From: Pirellulaceae bacterium
GTDB lineage: Bacteria > Planctomycetota > Planctomycetia > Pirellulales > Pirellulaceae
Assembly: GCA_018402565.1 (NCBI GenBank)
Contig: JAGYIQ010000001.1
Location: 496,001 to 560,000, forward strand
Reading direction: 5' to 3'
DNA: 64,000 bases
The position numbers were made by a program, and so were the translations under genes. This document shows positions 17,743 through 29,339 of the stretch, piece by piece. A model generated the notes under the pieces. It saw only the letters and a list, made by a program, of their open reading frames with translations, was not told the origin of the DNA and made no database searches. The stretch's first letter is position 1. Every line of letters starts with the position of its first letter.

Positions 17743-19233
17743 ATGGTCCAGATTTACAAGTGGCATTTCATAGGGCTGGCGATTTTCAGCTTTCTGTCTT
17801 TTGTTGCCGTGGTGCCTGCCCAGCCCGGTACATTAGGTGAACCCAATGAATCTTACGTGGACGACATCTTAAAACGCTGGATGGCCAACTACTTGGCGAT
17901 CTCAGAATTTGAGTGCCGATTCTCGACGTATGCCACAGTGCGCGATGCCCGGGACATGGCTGAACTAAGGAAGAGCCATGCTCAAAAGGATCAACGGGGG
18001 TACTACATTCTAAGTAGATTCGATTTCAAGTACCGGCCGCATGATCGCTTTTATCGAGCGGATGGCTTCATTCAATCTCCAGGTGAGGGCGGTAAACGGC
18101 AAACAAGGATGTACTCATCCGACGGTTCTGATCATCGCACGTTCTCGGAAGAGAACTACAGTGGCATTATCGAGCCAGAGGAACGGATGGACTTTCACTT
18201 GTTTCAAAATCCAAACCATTATCTGAATTTTGACAGTGATTTAGCGTCGGTATATCGCGCGGGTGGAATTGTGCGCGAATCGGAACTGATCTACACGGCG
18301 AAAGTTCCTGCACGTTTTTTTCCGATTCCCGGTCGGCCGCCCTCCCAGTACATGGACACCCTACGATTTCACTTGTCGCCTAACCATGGGTACATGCCTC
18401 AGAAAATCGAAGTCATTGCAGAGAATGGAAACCTCAAGTACCTCCACGAGGTCCTTGACTTCGCGCAACTCGATGGGATTTGGTTTCCAGTCCGTGGAAC
18501 AAGGTCGGTGAATCTAAAGAAAAACGCCGAGCAAATGGATTATGTGGATCTGTTGGAAATCGAACCGGGGTCACTGAAGATCAACCCGGGGCTGGACCGG
18601 CAAGTCTACCGATTCGAATATCCGGCGGGAAGTGCATTCATTAATAACGCCACCGGCGAGAAAGTGATTGGCGACGAGTACCGTCGCCGTGAACGACTGG
18701 CATCAGAAGCCTATCAAGCCAAAATGCGGGCTCAAACGTCTGGCCCGTGGGTGTGGGTCACGCTGGGTGTTGCATTGGCACTGTTACTGGGCTGGAGCGT
18801 CTACCGAAAGTTTGGTGCCGGCGCTTTGCTGTTATTATCAGTTTGCTGTGCGGGATGTTCAAGTTCCGGCATGGATGACTTGGTCGTTCCAGCGGAAGGT
18901 AGTAGGTCGTCGTCTTTGATTACGATCGCGCCATCGAAAGTTCGAACAAAGATTTCCGCCGATGAAGCCGGTGACTATACGCAAGAGTTTAGTGTCCGCA
19001 ATAGCTCTAGAGACAATATCAGCTTGACCGGTATAACATCGAATTGTGCTTGTTTGGAAGCGACGCTAGACCACAATAAGCTTTTGCCAGGTGAATGCTC
19101 AATACTAAAGGTAACGGCTCGTTTAAGACCAGGTTTGAAGACCGAAGCTTTGGTCGTTGTGAAAGAGAAGCGGTTATGCGGTAGTTTCCCCCACGGTGAG
19201 ATCTGCATTTTAGTGGAGTTTCGGCATGGGTAG
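17743..19233 (+). CDS. Exported LolA-like/DUF1573 fusion protein (copy 1)
   Basis: 496 residues. After a signal peptide (residues ~7-25, ending near VVPAQPG) comes a ~300-residue domain whose strand pattern resembles LolA-type lipoprotein-binding folds (tentative). Residues ~335-356 form a membrane helix ([16 protein letters not shown]), followed at once by [16 protein letters not shown], which looks like a lipoprotein signal and lipobox embedded mid-protein. The last ~110 residues match the DUF1573 pattern ([10 protein letters not shown], then [15 protein letters not shown]). The ATG at 17743 has GGGAG six bases upstream; a longer TTG start at 17725 is less likely. Its last 8 bp overlap the DUF1559 gene. 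Base composition is AT-richer than the surroundings. Function unknown. Confidence 0.75.
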   Translation: MVQIYKWHFIGLAIFSFLSFVAVVPAQPGTLGEPNESYVDDILKRWMANYLAISEFECRFSTYATVRDARDMAELRKSHAQKDQRGYYILSRFDFKYRPHDRFYRADGFIQSPGEGGKRQTRMYSSDGSDHRTFSEENYSGIIEPEERMDFHLFQNPNHYLNFDSDLASVYRAGGIVRESELIYTAKVPARFFPIPGRPPSQYMDTLRFHLSPNHGYMPQKIEVIAENGNLKYLHEVLDFAQLDGIWFPVRGTRSVNLKKNAEQMDYVDLLEIEPGSLKINPGLDRQVYRFEYPAGSAFINNATGEKVIGDEYRRRERLASEAYQAKMRAQTSGPWVWVTLGVALALLLGWSVYRKFGAGALLLLSVCCAGCSSSGMDDLVVPAEGSRSSSLITIAPSKVRTKISADEAGDYTQEFSVRNSSRDNISLTGITSNCACLEATLDHNKLLPGECSILKVTARLRPGLKTEALVVVKEKRLCGSFPHGEICILVEFRHG

Positions 19234-20230
19234 GCAGAAGTTAGGCTTCACATTCGTTGAACTTTTGGTCACCATTGCCATTATTGGCGTTTTGGCGGGC
19301 TTGTTGGTACCGGCGATCATGACGGCCCGTGAATCGGCGCGTCAGCTGCACTGCGAGAACAACCTCCGACAAATAGGGATGGGAACACTTCAATTTGAGG
19401 GCTCAAAGGGTCACTATCCGACCGGCGGCTGGGGCTGGCGTTGGGTTCCAGACCACGATCCACCCTCAAAGTTCGGCCAACCCGGAGGTTGGATTTATCA
19501 ATTATTGCCCTTTGTCGATTCGGGAGAGCTCTACGCATTGCCACAAGTTGCTGGGGGGCGAGAGACTGTTGAAGCCAAAATCCATGAATTACTCGCGACG
19601 CCATGTTTGGTGTTTCAATGTCCGTCACGCGGAAACACAAAAGTCGTTCCATTTAATTCGACACGCATTCCTTTGATCAGTAATCTGGCGGAAACACCGG
19701 CCCGAGTAGCCCTAACGGACTACGCCGCCAACGGTGGGACCAAGCCTATCGAACTGCCGGGTCCTGCTGGACGCAGCCTACGCCAAATCGACAGCAATCG
19801 ATGGCCACAACTGGCCGAAAGCGATGGGATGATCTTGTATCAAAACCGCATTCGGATGGCAAATGTGACGGCTGGGTCATCCAATGTATTGTGGGTCGGC
19901 GAGAAGTTCGTCGGACATCTCAATTACAGTTTTGACCACACCGGTGGGAATGATCAAAGCATGTACAGCGGAGAATGCAGCGACATTCGTCGCTATGCAA
20001 CGATGTCGATCATTCACGATTCGGTGGGAGGTGCCGAGATTACGGTAATCAATGGCAATAAGATCGATACTGAAATTGATTATGGACCGCGACAAGCATT
20101 TGGCAGTCCTCATCCAGCGTCCATGAATGCGGTTATGGCCGATGGCTCCACACGTCGATTGGGTTTTGATATCGATTGGGCTGTCTTCCGGCTATTGTCG
20201 ATTCGGCACTCGGCGAAGTCACGCGACTGA
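19226..20230 (+). CDS. DUF1559 (SBP_bac_10) pseudopilin-like protein
   Basis: A 334-residue member of the DUF1559 family, which is greatly expanded in planctomycetes. The N-terminus [20 protein letters not shown] is a prepilin cleavage/methylation motif with the cut between Gly and Phe and the conserved Glu at +5. The domain follows with [14 protein letters not shown] and ends [20 protein letters not shown], the family's usual closing phrase. Role probably in a type II/IV-like envelope assembly, but no specific function is known. Its start overlaps copy 1 by 8 bp, indicating coupling; copy 2 begins 37 bp downstream, so the three genes are likely co-transcribed. Confidence 0.9.
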   Translation: MGRQKLGFTFVELLVTIAIIGVLAGLLVPAIMTARESARQLHCENNLRQIGMGTLQFEGSKGHYPTGGWGWRWVPDHDPPSKFGQPGGWIYQLLPFVDSGELYALPQVAGGRETVEAKIHELLATPCLVFQCPSRGNTKVVPFNSTRIPLISNLAETPARVALTDYAANGGTKPIELPGPAGRSLRQIDSNRWPQLAESDGMILYQNRIRMANVTAGSSNVLWVGEKFVGHLNYSFDHTGGNDQSMYSGECSDIRRYATMSIIHDSVGGAEITVINGNKIDTEIDYGPRQAFGSPHPASMNAVMADGSTRRLGFDIDWAVFRLLSIRHSAKSRD

Positions 20231-20267
20231 GCTTGTTTCTTGGGGGCTATGGTATTGGGAGCTGGGA

Positions 20268-21359
20268 ATGGTCCAGATTTACAAGTGGCATTTCATAGGG
20301 CTGGCGATTTTCAGCTTTCTGTCTTTTGTTGCCGTGGTGCCTGCCAAGCCCGGTACATTAGGTGAACCCAATGAATCTTACGTGGACGATATCTTAAAAC
20401 GCTGGATGGCCAACTACTTGGCGATCTCAGAATTTGAGTGCCGATTCTCTACGTATGCGACAGTGCGAGACGCGAGGGAAACCGCAGAGCTGAAGAAAAG
20501 CAGTGCTCAGAAAGACAAACGGGGGTACTACATTCTAAGTGGATTTGATTTCAAGTATCGGCCGCATGATCGGATTTATCGAGCGGATGGCTTCATTCAG
20601 CATATCGGAGAGCACGGAAGAAAATTTCCGATTCTCTACGCGTCCGATGGCACCGATCACAGAACTTTCTCGGAAATAAACTATAGTGGTATTATTGGTT
20701 CGGAAGAGCGGATGGATTTCCACTTGTATCAAAACCCCAACCATTACTTGAACTTTGATAATGACTTATCCTCGGTATATCGGGCCGGCGGAATTGTACG
20801 GGAATCGGAGCTAATTTACACTGCTAAGGTTCCAGCGCGGTTCTTTCCCGTTCCTGGTGAGCCGCCCCCCAAAAACAAGGACACGCTACGATTTCACTTG
20901 TCGCCTAACCATGGGTACATGCCAAAGAAAATCGAAGTCATTGCAGAAAACGGTAACCTAAAATACATCCATGAGGTCCTAGATTTTGAGCAAATTGACG
21001 GCCTCTGGTTTCCAGTCCGTGGAACAAGGTCGGTGAATCTAAAGAAGAACGCCGAGCAAATTGATTATGTGGATCTGTTGGAAATCGAACCGGGGTCACT
21101 GAAGATCAACCCGGGGCTGGACCGGCAAGTCTACCGATTCGAATATCCGGCGGGAAGTTCGTTCATCAATGAAGCCACCGGCGAGAAAGTGATTGGCGAC
21201 GAGTACCGTCGCCGTGAACGACTGGCATCAGAAGCCTATCAAGCCAAAATGCGGGCTCAAACGTCTGGCCCGTGGGTGTGGGTCACGCTGGGTGTTGCAT
21301 TGGCACTGTTACTGGGCTGGAGCGTCTACCGAAAGTTTGGTGCCGGCGCTTTGCTGTAA
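20268..21359 (+). CDS. LolA-like membrane protein, truncated paralogue (copy 2)
   Basis: 363 residues, near-identical in long stretches to the first ~360 residues of the 17743 product, with the same start context (gggagctggg then ATGGTCCAGATT), signal peptide and membrane helix. It ends at GAGALL because TTA in copy 1 (ctgttattatca) is TAA here (ctgtaattatca). About 30 bp of weak homology to the lipobox region persist after the stop and then fade. Either this copy lost its DUF1573 part by a nonsense change, or copy 1 gained a fusion. Divergence is clustered around residues 75-125. The product could still be exported and anchored. Confidence 0.75.
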   Translation: MVQIYKWHFIGLAIFSFLSFVAVVPAKPGTLGEPNESYVDDILKRWMANYLAISEFECRFSTYATVRDARETAELKKSSAQKDKRGYYILSGFDFKYRPHDRIYRADGFIQHIGEHGRKFPILYASDGTDHRTFSEINYSGIIGSEERMDFHLYQNPNHYLNFDNDLSSVYRAGGIVRESELIYTAKVPARFFPVPGEPPPKNKDTLRFHLSPNHGYMPKKIEVIAENGNLKYIHEVLDFEQIDGLWFPVRGTRSVNLKKNAEQIDYVDLLEIEPGSLKINPGLDRQVYRFEYPAGSSFINEATGEKVIGDEYRRRERLASEAYQAKMRAQTSGPWVWVTLGVALALLLGWSVYRKFGAGALL

Positions 21360-21584
21360 TTATCACTCTGCTACGCCAACTGTTCAAATGCGGCGACAAA
21401 AATGAGACGAATCTCACCATTGTTGCGAAGTTTGACGGTCAATCTGTAGCAGCCACTTGCTGGCTGGTTTTAGTACCCGCCGACAGAGCTTGGCCTAACG
21501 TTCGGACGAGAGAAAGCCAGCCCAGACGATCGACACCGCGGACGGCACTCGGAGAGTGCCGTCCGTGATCCAACTGCCTGTCAA
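21360..21584. other. Degenerate tail after copy 2
   Basis: The first ~30 bp are decayed homology to the lipobox-coding part of copy 1. The remainder shows no gene, only the complementary blocks gacggcactc and gagtgccgtc (21540-21566) that could form a terminator-like hairpin for the convergent genes. Confidence 0.5.
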
Positions 21585-24500
21585 TCACGCCCCATCAGGC
21601 AGGTCCTCATGATCATGCTCGTCTTCATGCGAGTCGTGCGAGTCATGTGAGCCGTGCTCCTGGCCCTCATGCGAGTGGTGTTCGTGACCGTCGGCATACA
21701 CCGGATGATCACGCTTGGCGCCGGCTTGCAAGTAAGCCAACAAGTCGACGATCTCTTCCTCAGTCAACTTGTTCAATAACCCGGCAGGCATGATCGAAGT
21801 GTCAGCCGCTTTGCGAGCCTCGATCTCCTCGACCAAGATCTCGGTCGGTTCGCGGACGTTCAAAGGATCGGTCAAGACCTTCACCACCCGAGCATCCTCC
21901 TCGACAATGGTCCCCGTCACGATTTGGCCCGACTCCAACAAGAAGGTATACGACCGATACTTCTCGTCGATTCGCTGCGATGGCTCCAATAACGATCGCA
22001 GCAACGCCTCCGCCGTCACGTGCTCCGCGGGCAAGTTGGCCAGATCCGGTCCCAACGCGTAGCCCTCGCCGCCGAATTGATGACAGGCCACACAGTTGGC
22101 CGAACGGAACAATTGGCGGCCGACCTCAAACGAGCGGCCCGGCGACAACACGGACACTTTTTCAACCAATGCATCGTACTGCCAATCATTGTTCCGCGCG
22201 ATAAACCGCAGGATCTCGTCTTGGAACTCCAACGGATTAGCCGCCAAATACGCGGCGGGATCGGCCTGATAGGCCTCCAAATCCGCCACCACATAGATCG
22301 CGCCATGCATCCGCCGCCAATGCCCGGGATAAGTACACACAAACGGGTAAACCCCGGGCTCTGTCGGCGCTTCAAAGATCAACGACTCACTTTGATTCGA
22401 CTCCAACAATCGACTGGCCAAAATCACCGCGGGCGATGGTGGCACATAATGCCGCTCCTTCGCATCCGCATCCCGCGCCGTGGCCTCGGCCAAGTCGCCG
22501 ATCGTCTCCAACGAACCCGGCTGCACGATGACAAAATTGTGTGGCATAAAGTCCGAGTTCGTAAAGCGGAATTCGACCGGACGCCCCGCCTGCACCACAA
22601 TCTGCTCCTTGTCAAAAATCATCCGCTCCTGCACGGTGCCGATGGCAATCACGCGGACATCCAGATTCTCCAAACGCTCCAACAACGGCGCACCCAACTC
22701 TGGCGCTAACTGCTGGGCGACGGACTTGACCAGATCGATGGCCCGCAGCGCATCGTCACCCGTCCGCATGCCGGTCGGCAACTCGCTCAAGTAGGCGATC
22801 AAGTTATCGGCCACGTCCGCCAAACGTTCGGTCGGTCGCTGCCCAGCGGGGATCTGGCTCAAGACCTGAATCACGGCCCGCCGAGCCACACCCGCTTTGA
22901 GCAGCGTTGTCAGATCGTTCCACTTCTCGATTTCCAAGCCCGGCACGCGTTGGAAGGCCAACACGGCTTGCTGCCGCAGGCCCACTTCTTGGTCGCCGAC
23001 CGACAATCGGTCGACGGGAAGTGCCTGCCGCTCAAAACCAGGTCCCGCCCATTCCAACTTCAAGCCATAACCGCCCGTTGCATTGAAGTAGTTCAGCGTC
23101 AGTCGCTGGCGTCCGGCGGTCAACTCCACACGAGCCCCCTTTTCGACCATGCCGTGCGGACCGTCATTGTCGATCAACAGTTGCTCGTTCAGGTACAGAC
23201 GCGAGCCATCGTCGGAGGTCAACCAGAAGCGATAACGCCCCGTCGTCGGCACCGACAGCCACGTGTCAAAACGCAGGGCATAATGATCCGTCCGCGTCCG
23301 CTGGGGTACATCCAATGTCACCACGGGGACAATCCCCGAATCTTGCGGTTGCAGCGCCGCCAACGTCTCAGCAGCGACATTCGGCGGGTCCGGTGTGAAA
23401 TAATCGACGCGGACACCCGGTTGCAGCGTGGATTCCGCCTCTGCGGCGCCAGACAACGCCAAACCACGCAGCAGCGGATAGATCGCCACCAACCGCTCGG
23501 GGGACACTACATAATCCAACGCGCCGACAAAATCAGGCAACGATTGGGGGTTGGCCGACGCCAACGAAAACGTCCGATCGGGACTGTCCGCAGCCCTCAG
23601 CAGCAAGGCATACGCCAAGCGGCGCGTCTCCGTTTGCGTCCCGTGAGTGGCCAAGCGACTCAAACGTGTTTGTTCCGCCAGTAACAATCGCGACGGACGA
23701 CTCAGGAGCCATTGACCGACGCCCAAGACCGCGGCCCCCGGCCCTTGCTGATCACGTTGCTCCCACAGATCAAACGATAACGTTAGCGGATCGACCGAAC
23801 TCACCTTCGACAAACCCGTCAGGGCCTGGTCCAACAACTTGACGGGCAGATCGCCACGGTTCAGCATCGCTTGGTAGACCGCTTCGGACGGTGGCAACTT
23901 GGCCAAGTCTTCCGGCGCAGCCGTTTGTAAGGCGTAAGCCAAGGCAGCGGGGGTCAAAACATCCCCTTTGGCAATGCTCTGCCGCAGTCGCTGAGGAATG
24001 CCCAACCGATTGTTCGCATAGGCCAACACGGCATCCAGTTCCGGATCGGTCGGTTGCTGCCAGGCTCGATAGATCGCTTCCGCGGCACCTGGCCCGTCGC
24101 CGTCCTGAGTCTCCGCCAATAAAACCGCGGCCTTGACCGCTTCGGCGCGCACCAAAGCAGCCGGATCATCGGCCGCCGCCCACAACCACTCGGCCGCTGC
24201 CGGAACCTTCCCAGCCCACTGGCCGAGCGTCCGCACGGCCGCCGCACGAACGCGAGGCTCCGCAGCTTGCAGAACCGTCTGCAACAACTCCGGTTGCGGA
24301 TCCTGCTGCTCAGCAAACACCCACAGGCACTCCAACAAAGCTTGGGCGTCGGCCGGTTGCTGTACGTCACGCGTGGCCGCCCAGGCCAATACGTCTTGTC
24401 GAACGGACGGGAGATCGCGCCCCGACAGCTCGATGCGAGCACGATAACGGGTCGAATTCTCCGGTGCCAAGAACGCCTCGCAGACCTCGGCGATCGGCCG

Positions 24501-26630
24501 TCCGCGCAGACGCTTGGGGGTCAGCAGCGGTCGTCCCGGGTACGTCACGCGATAAATCCGCCCATGCCGATTGTCTCGGTTGGGATCGCGCATGTTGTGC
24601 TGCATGTGACCGATCAAGGCGTTGCACCAATCCGCTACATACAGAGCACCATCCGCGCCGATCTCCAAGTCGCTCGGACGAAAGTTGGGATCGTCCGAAA
24701 CCAAGATCGGCTCGATCTCCGTGGCCCGAATGTCGGCCCCGTTGTAACTGATCTCGTGCTGCAACACGCCCAAGAAACCGATCGTATTGGCGATCAAAAA
24801 GTTCCCTTGATTGGCCGGCGGAAAATGACTGCTGGAGAGAATCCCCGTCGACGAAACCGGTCGGACTCGCATCTGAAACCACTGCTTGTTGCCTATCCCG
24901 CGTCCGATGTTAACGTAGGAACCGGTTCCCGTGGTCCCGTCGCTGGCGAACATGTAGCCCCATTGATCCACCACATTGCCGTGTGGATTGGGGCCAATCG
25001 GAAAATGGAACTCCATTTCAAACGAACGCGGGTTGAAGCGATGCACGCCGGACTGTCCCGAGCGGAACGTTTTGGTGGGCGTTTCAATGCAAGCGACGTT
25101 AAAAATGCCACGCGACCAATACAACCAACCGTCTGGTCCCAACAACATGGCGTTGGCACTGTGGTGCGAATCGGCACTGGACAGGCCCTGCAACAACCGG
25201 ACACGCACGTCCGCTCGGCCGTCACCGGTCGTATCTTTCAAGAACCACAGTTCCGGCAAGGCTGCTACCAACATGCCGCCCCCCCAGAACTCAAAGCCCG
25301 TGACACTGTTCAATTGGTCAGCAAACACCACGCAGGAATCTGCCACCCCGTCGCCGTCTTCGTCGCGAAGCCGCAAAATCCGATCTTCGCGAGGCTGGGT
25401 CGGGTTCCAGTGCGGGTAACTGGGCCAGACCGCCACAAACAAATCACCGTCCGGATCCACCGCCATCTGAACCGGGTTGATCAACTCCGGAAACATTGCC
25501 TCAGACGCAAAGACGTTCACGGCCATGCCGTCGGCCAGTTTCATTTTTTCGGCCGACTGTTCGGCCGTCAGGTAGGTATAAGCTCCATCCGGCAAATCGC
25601 CAGGCTTGTTCGTCTGCACGCCCACCTGCGGCGGCAGGTTAGTGTCTTCCACGACGAGGTCCCCCCCCTGAGCCACCGCCCACACACGCCGGTCGCGATT
25701 GGCGGTCATCACATCGAAGATTTCCATCTCGCGCATCATCACATCGGCATTCGATTGACCGAACCACGACAAGGTAGAACGACCGCCGAAGACGTTGTAC
25801 CCATCCACCACGCGATACCGATTGAACCAATAATCGTTGCGTTCCAGAATCGCCGCCCGCAATCGCTCAACTTCCGCAGCCGGTTGTTCAATCGCCCCAC
25901 GCCCAAACAGGGCCTGGCAGATCATCCCCGCCAACACCCGTCCGCCAGCCTCGGAGACGTGCACACCGTTGATCGTCAATGGCTCTTGAGCTTGTGCGTA
26001 ATGGGCCACTGTAGGCGTAAACAGATCGACAAACGCCACTTCTTTCTCACGACAAACCTCCGCCATGGCAGCAGTGAATGCCCCGAGTCGCTCGTTGTTC
26101 GCGCGACCGTCGGGCAAGTACGGCAACCCGAGATCCTCATGGGCGATCGGCGAGAAAAACACCAGGGTCGGCGGCGATTGGCCGTTGTACTTCTGCGCCC
26201 GCATCTGGTCGATCGTCTCGGCCAGGTCATTGCGGAACGTCGGCAGATTCTCCAGCCCCCGCAGGGATTCGTTGTAGCCAAAGAACGCCCAGACCACGTC
26301 GGCCTGCACTTTGCTCAACCACTGATCGGCCGACCCAAAATTTTCTTCTCGGAGTCGGACTTTCAGCTCATCGCCGGGAAAGCCCAGGTTGCGAAAGACC
26401 AAGTCGTGCTGCGGATGCAGGGCATGCACATAGGTCTCCAACCAGCCATCGTGTTGCAGCCGATCGGCCGTCGTGTTCCCGATAATCGCGATCCGCTGTC
26501 CTGGTTCCAGCACCAGCGGGGTTTGGCCCCAAACCAGCGATCGACCCTGTTCAGCCAGGCCCAATAAGCAGACGATCGAGAAGGCCATCCGCAGGACAAA
26601 ACGGAGCAGCGTCGGGTTAGGATACAACAT
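21585..26630 (-). CDS. Giant multidomain PVC-type c-haem protein (SGNH, propeller, HEAT, PA14, cupredoxin, cytochrome c)
   Basis: 1681 residues with a signal peptide, hence periplasmic or surface. Order: SGNH/GDSL-like hydrolase domain (~40-250; IGNTTADR, FGYNES, NGVHVSEAG); sugar-dehydrogenase-like beta-propeller of the planctomycete membrane-bound dehydrogenase type (~355-700); HEAT-like helices (~725-890); PA14 carbohydrate-binding domain (~1070-1200; YRFWLTSDDGSRLYLNEQLL); cupredoxin (~1325-1450) with ligand candidates in MPHNFV and VCTYPGHWRRMHG; cytochrome c with CVACH near residue 1512; and a tail rich in His, Asp and Glu. Together they suggest oxidation of a glycan-derived substrate with electrons moving through haem and copper. 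The first domain has an Asn rather than an obvious GDS serine, so hydrolase activity is doubtful. No partner gene adjoins it. Confidence 0.88.
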   Translation of the reverse strand: MLYPNPTLLRFVLRMAFSIVCLLGLAEQGRSLVWGQTPLVLEPGQRIAIIGNTTADRLQHDGWLETYVHALHPQHDLVFRNLGFPGDELKVRLREENFGSADQWLSKVQADVVWAFFGYNESLRGLENLPTFRNDLAETIDQMRAQKYNGQSPPTLVFFSPIAHEDLGLPYLPDGRANNERLGAFTAAMAEVCREKEVAFVDLFTPTVAHYAQAQEPLTINGVHVSEAGGRVLAGMICQALFGRGAIEQPAAEVERLRAAILERNDYWFNRYRVVDGYNVFGGRSTLSWFGQSNADVMMREMEIFDVMTANRDRRVWAVAQGGDLVVEDTNLPPQVGVQTNKPGDLPDGAYTYLTAEQSAEKMKLADGMAVNVFASEAMFPELINPVQMAVDPDGDLFVAVWPSYPHWNPTQPREDRILRLRDEDGDGVADSCVVFADQLNSVTGFEFWGGGMLVAALPELWFLKDTTGDGRADVRVRLLQGLSSADSHHSANAMLLGPDGWLYWSRGIFNVACIETPTKTFRSGQSGVHRFNPRSFEMEFHFPIGPNPHGNVVDQWGYMFASDGTTGTGSYVNIGRGIGNKQWFQMRVRPVSSTGILSSSHFPPANQGNFLIANTIGFLGVLQHEISYNGADIRATEIEPILVSDDPNFRPSDLEIGADGALYVADWCNALIGHMQHNMRDPNRDNRHGRIYRVTYPGRPLLTPKRLRGRPIAEVCEAFLAPENSTRYRARIELSGRDLPSVRQDVLAWAATRDVQQPADAQALLECLWVFAEQQDPQPELLQTVLQAAEPRVRAAAVRTLGQWAGKVPAAAEWLWAAADDPAALVRAEAVKAAVLLAETQDGDGPGAAEAIYRAWQQPTDPELDAVLAYANNRLGIPQRLRQSIAKGDVLTPAALAYALQTAAPEDLAKLPPSEAVYQAMLNRGDLPVKLLDQALTGLSKVSSVDPLTLSFDLWEQRDQQGPGAAVLGVGQWLLSRPSRLLLAEQTRLSRLATHGTQTETRRLAYALLLRAADSPDRTFSLASANPQSLPDFVGALDYVVSPERLVAIYPLLRGLALSGAAEAESTLQPGVRVDYFTPDPPNVAAETLAALQPQDSGIVPVVTLDVPQRTRTDHYALRFDTWLSVPTTGRYRFWLTSDDGSRLYLNEQLLIDNDGPHGMVEKGARVELTAGRQRLTLNYFNATGGYGLKLEWAGPGFERQALPVDRLSVGDQEVGLRQQAVLAFQRVPGLEIEKWNDLTTLLKAGVARRAVIQVLSQIPAGQRPTERLADVADNLIAYLSELPTGMRTGDDALRAIDLVKSVAQQLAPELGAPLLERLENLDVRVIAIGTVQERMIFDKEQIVVQAGRPVEFRFTNSDFMPHNFVIVQPGSLETIGDLAEATARDADAKERHYVPPSPAVILASRLLESNQSESLIFEAPTEPGVYPFVCTYPGHWRRMHGAIYVVADLEAYQADPAAYLAANPLEFQDEILRFIARNNDWQYDALVEKVSVLSPGRSFEVGRQLFRSANCVACHQFGGEGYALGPDLANLPAEHVTAEALLRSLLEPSQRIDEKYRSYTFLLESGQIVTGTIVEEDARVVKVLTDPLNVREPTEILVEEIEARKAADTSIMPAGLLNKLTEEEIVDLLAYLQAGAKRDHPVYADGHEHHSHEGQEHGSHDSHDSHEDEHDHEDLPDGA

Positions 26631-26691
26631 AGCGAACCAATCACGCGAGGGACAACAGCGTCTCGATCCGTCGGCTCCGTCCCCGCAGGGA

Positions 26692-26961
26692 CATGGGGCT
26701 TGTTGATTTTTTCGTAGCGGAACGCGTCAAGGGCTTGTCGATTTTTCCGTAGCGGAACGCGTCAAGCGTTTCGATTGACGGGAAAACGCCTTGTTTTTGC
26801 CCGATTTCATTGAATCAGGCGGCGATTTCGCGTGTAAGTCTGGAAAAATCAACAAGCCCTCAAGCGTTTCGATTGACCCGCAAACGCCGTGTTTTTGTCC
26901 GATGTCATTGAATCGGACGGCAAATTCGCGTGTAAGTCTGGAAAAATCAACAAGCCCCATG
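26692..26961. mobile_element. Family A element (outer copy) interrupted by a second copy
   Basis: The left end catggggcttgttgattttt starts at 26692 and its inverted partner ends at 26961. The interior is split after ...gaacgcgtcaag by the inner copy and resumes with cgtttcgattgaccc. Joining the two halves restores a ~135-bp element colinear with the inner one. Confidence 0.85.
26731..26859. mobile_element. Family A element (inner copy) with target duplication
   Basis: The termini gggcttgtcgatttttcc and ggaaaaatcaacaagccc are inverted repeats. The bases TCAA (TCAAG if the first G is shared) directly flank both ends (26727-26731 and 26860-26864) and occur once in an uninterrupted element, so they are a 4-5 bp target-site duplication. 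This is direct evidence of insertion. Confidence 0.85.
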
Positions 26962-27073
26962 CCAGGACCACGGTTCAAGTCTAAGCCAAGCGCCGAAGAG
27001 AATCCACCGCCGCGACAAAAAAAATCAACCGTTCACGCCCCGTGGGGTGTCGTGGAACAATTCGGGGCGGAAA

Positions 27074-27107
27074 CGAAAAAAAACCAGCCGCTCGCGCGGC
27101 TGGTTTC
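27074..27107 (-). terminator. Rho-independent terminator of groES-groEL
   Basis: On the minus strand a perfect stem AACCAGCCG / CGGCTGGTT with a GC-rich loop is followed immediately by a run of eight T. It lies about 75 bp after the groEL stop codon. Confidence 0.9.
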
Positions 27108-27180
27108 TGGTAGCATCGTTCGATGGAAACCGGTACTCGCCGACCACTTAGCGTGGGTCAGCGGGCAACGGTCGCGTCGA

Positions 27181-29203
<2,023 letters not shown>

Positions 29204-29339
29204 TCTAATGGCACTCCTTCGAAAAATGTGTGTTCACGAAACGGCCCGAGCGGCTGACAAATTGGCGCCCAAACCGGCACTCCCCTCGCGGTGCAAAAAG
29301 CATGCCAGGCAGAAGAATTCAGAAGAAGGGGCGGCGATC

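Noticed and set aside
24267..26567. 766-codon open frame antisense to the giant c-haem protein
   Set aside because: The minus strand has clear domains throughout; the plus-strand product shows no recognisable fold or signal.
29204..29339. CIRCE operator upstream of groES
   Set aside because: Only isolated ggcactc-like half sites are present (one being the ribosome site complement); no inverted pair with a 9-base spacer.
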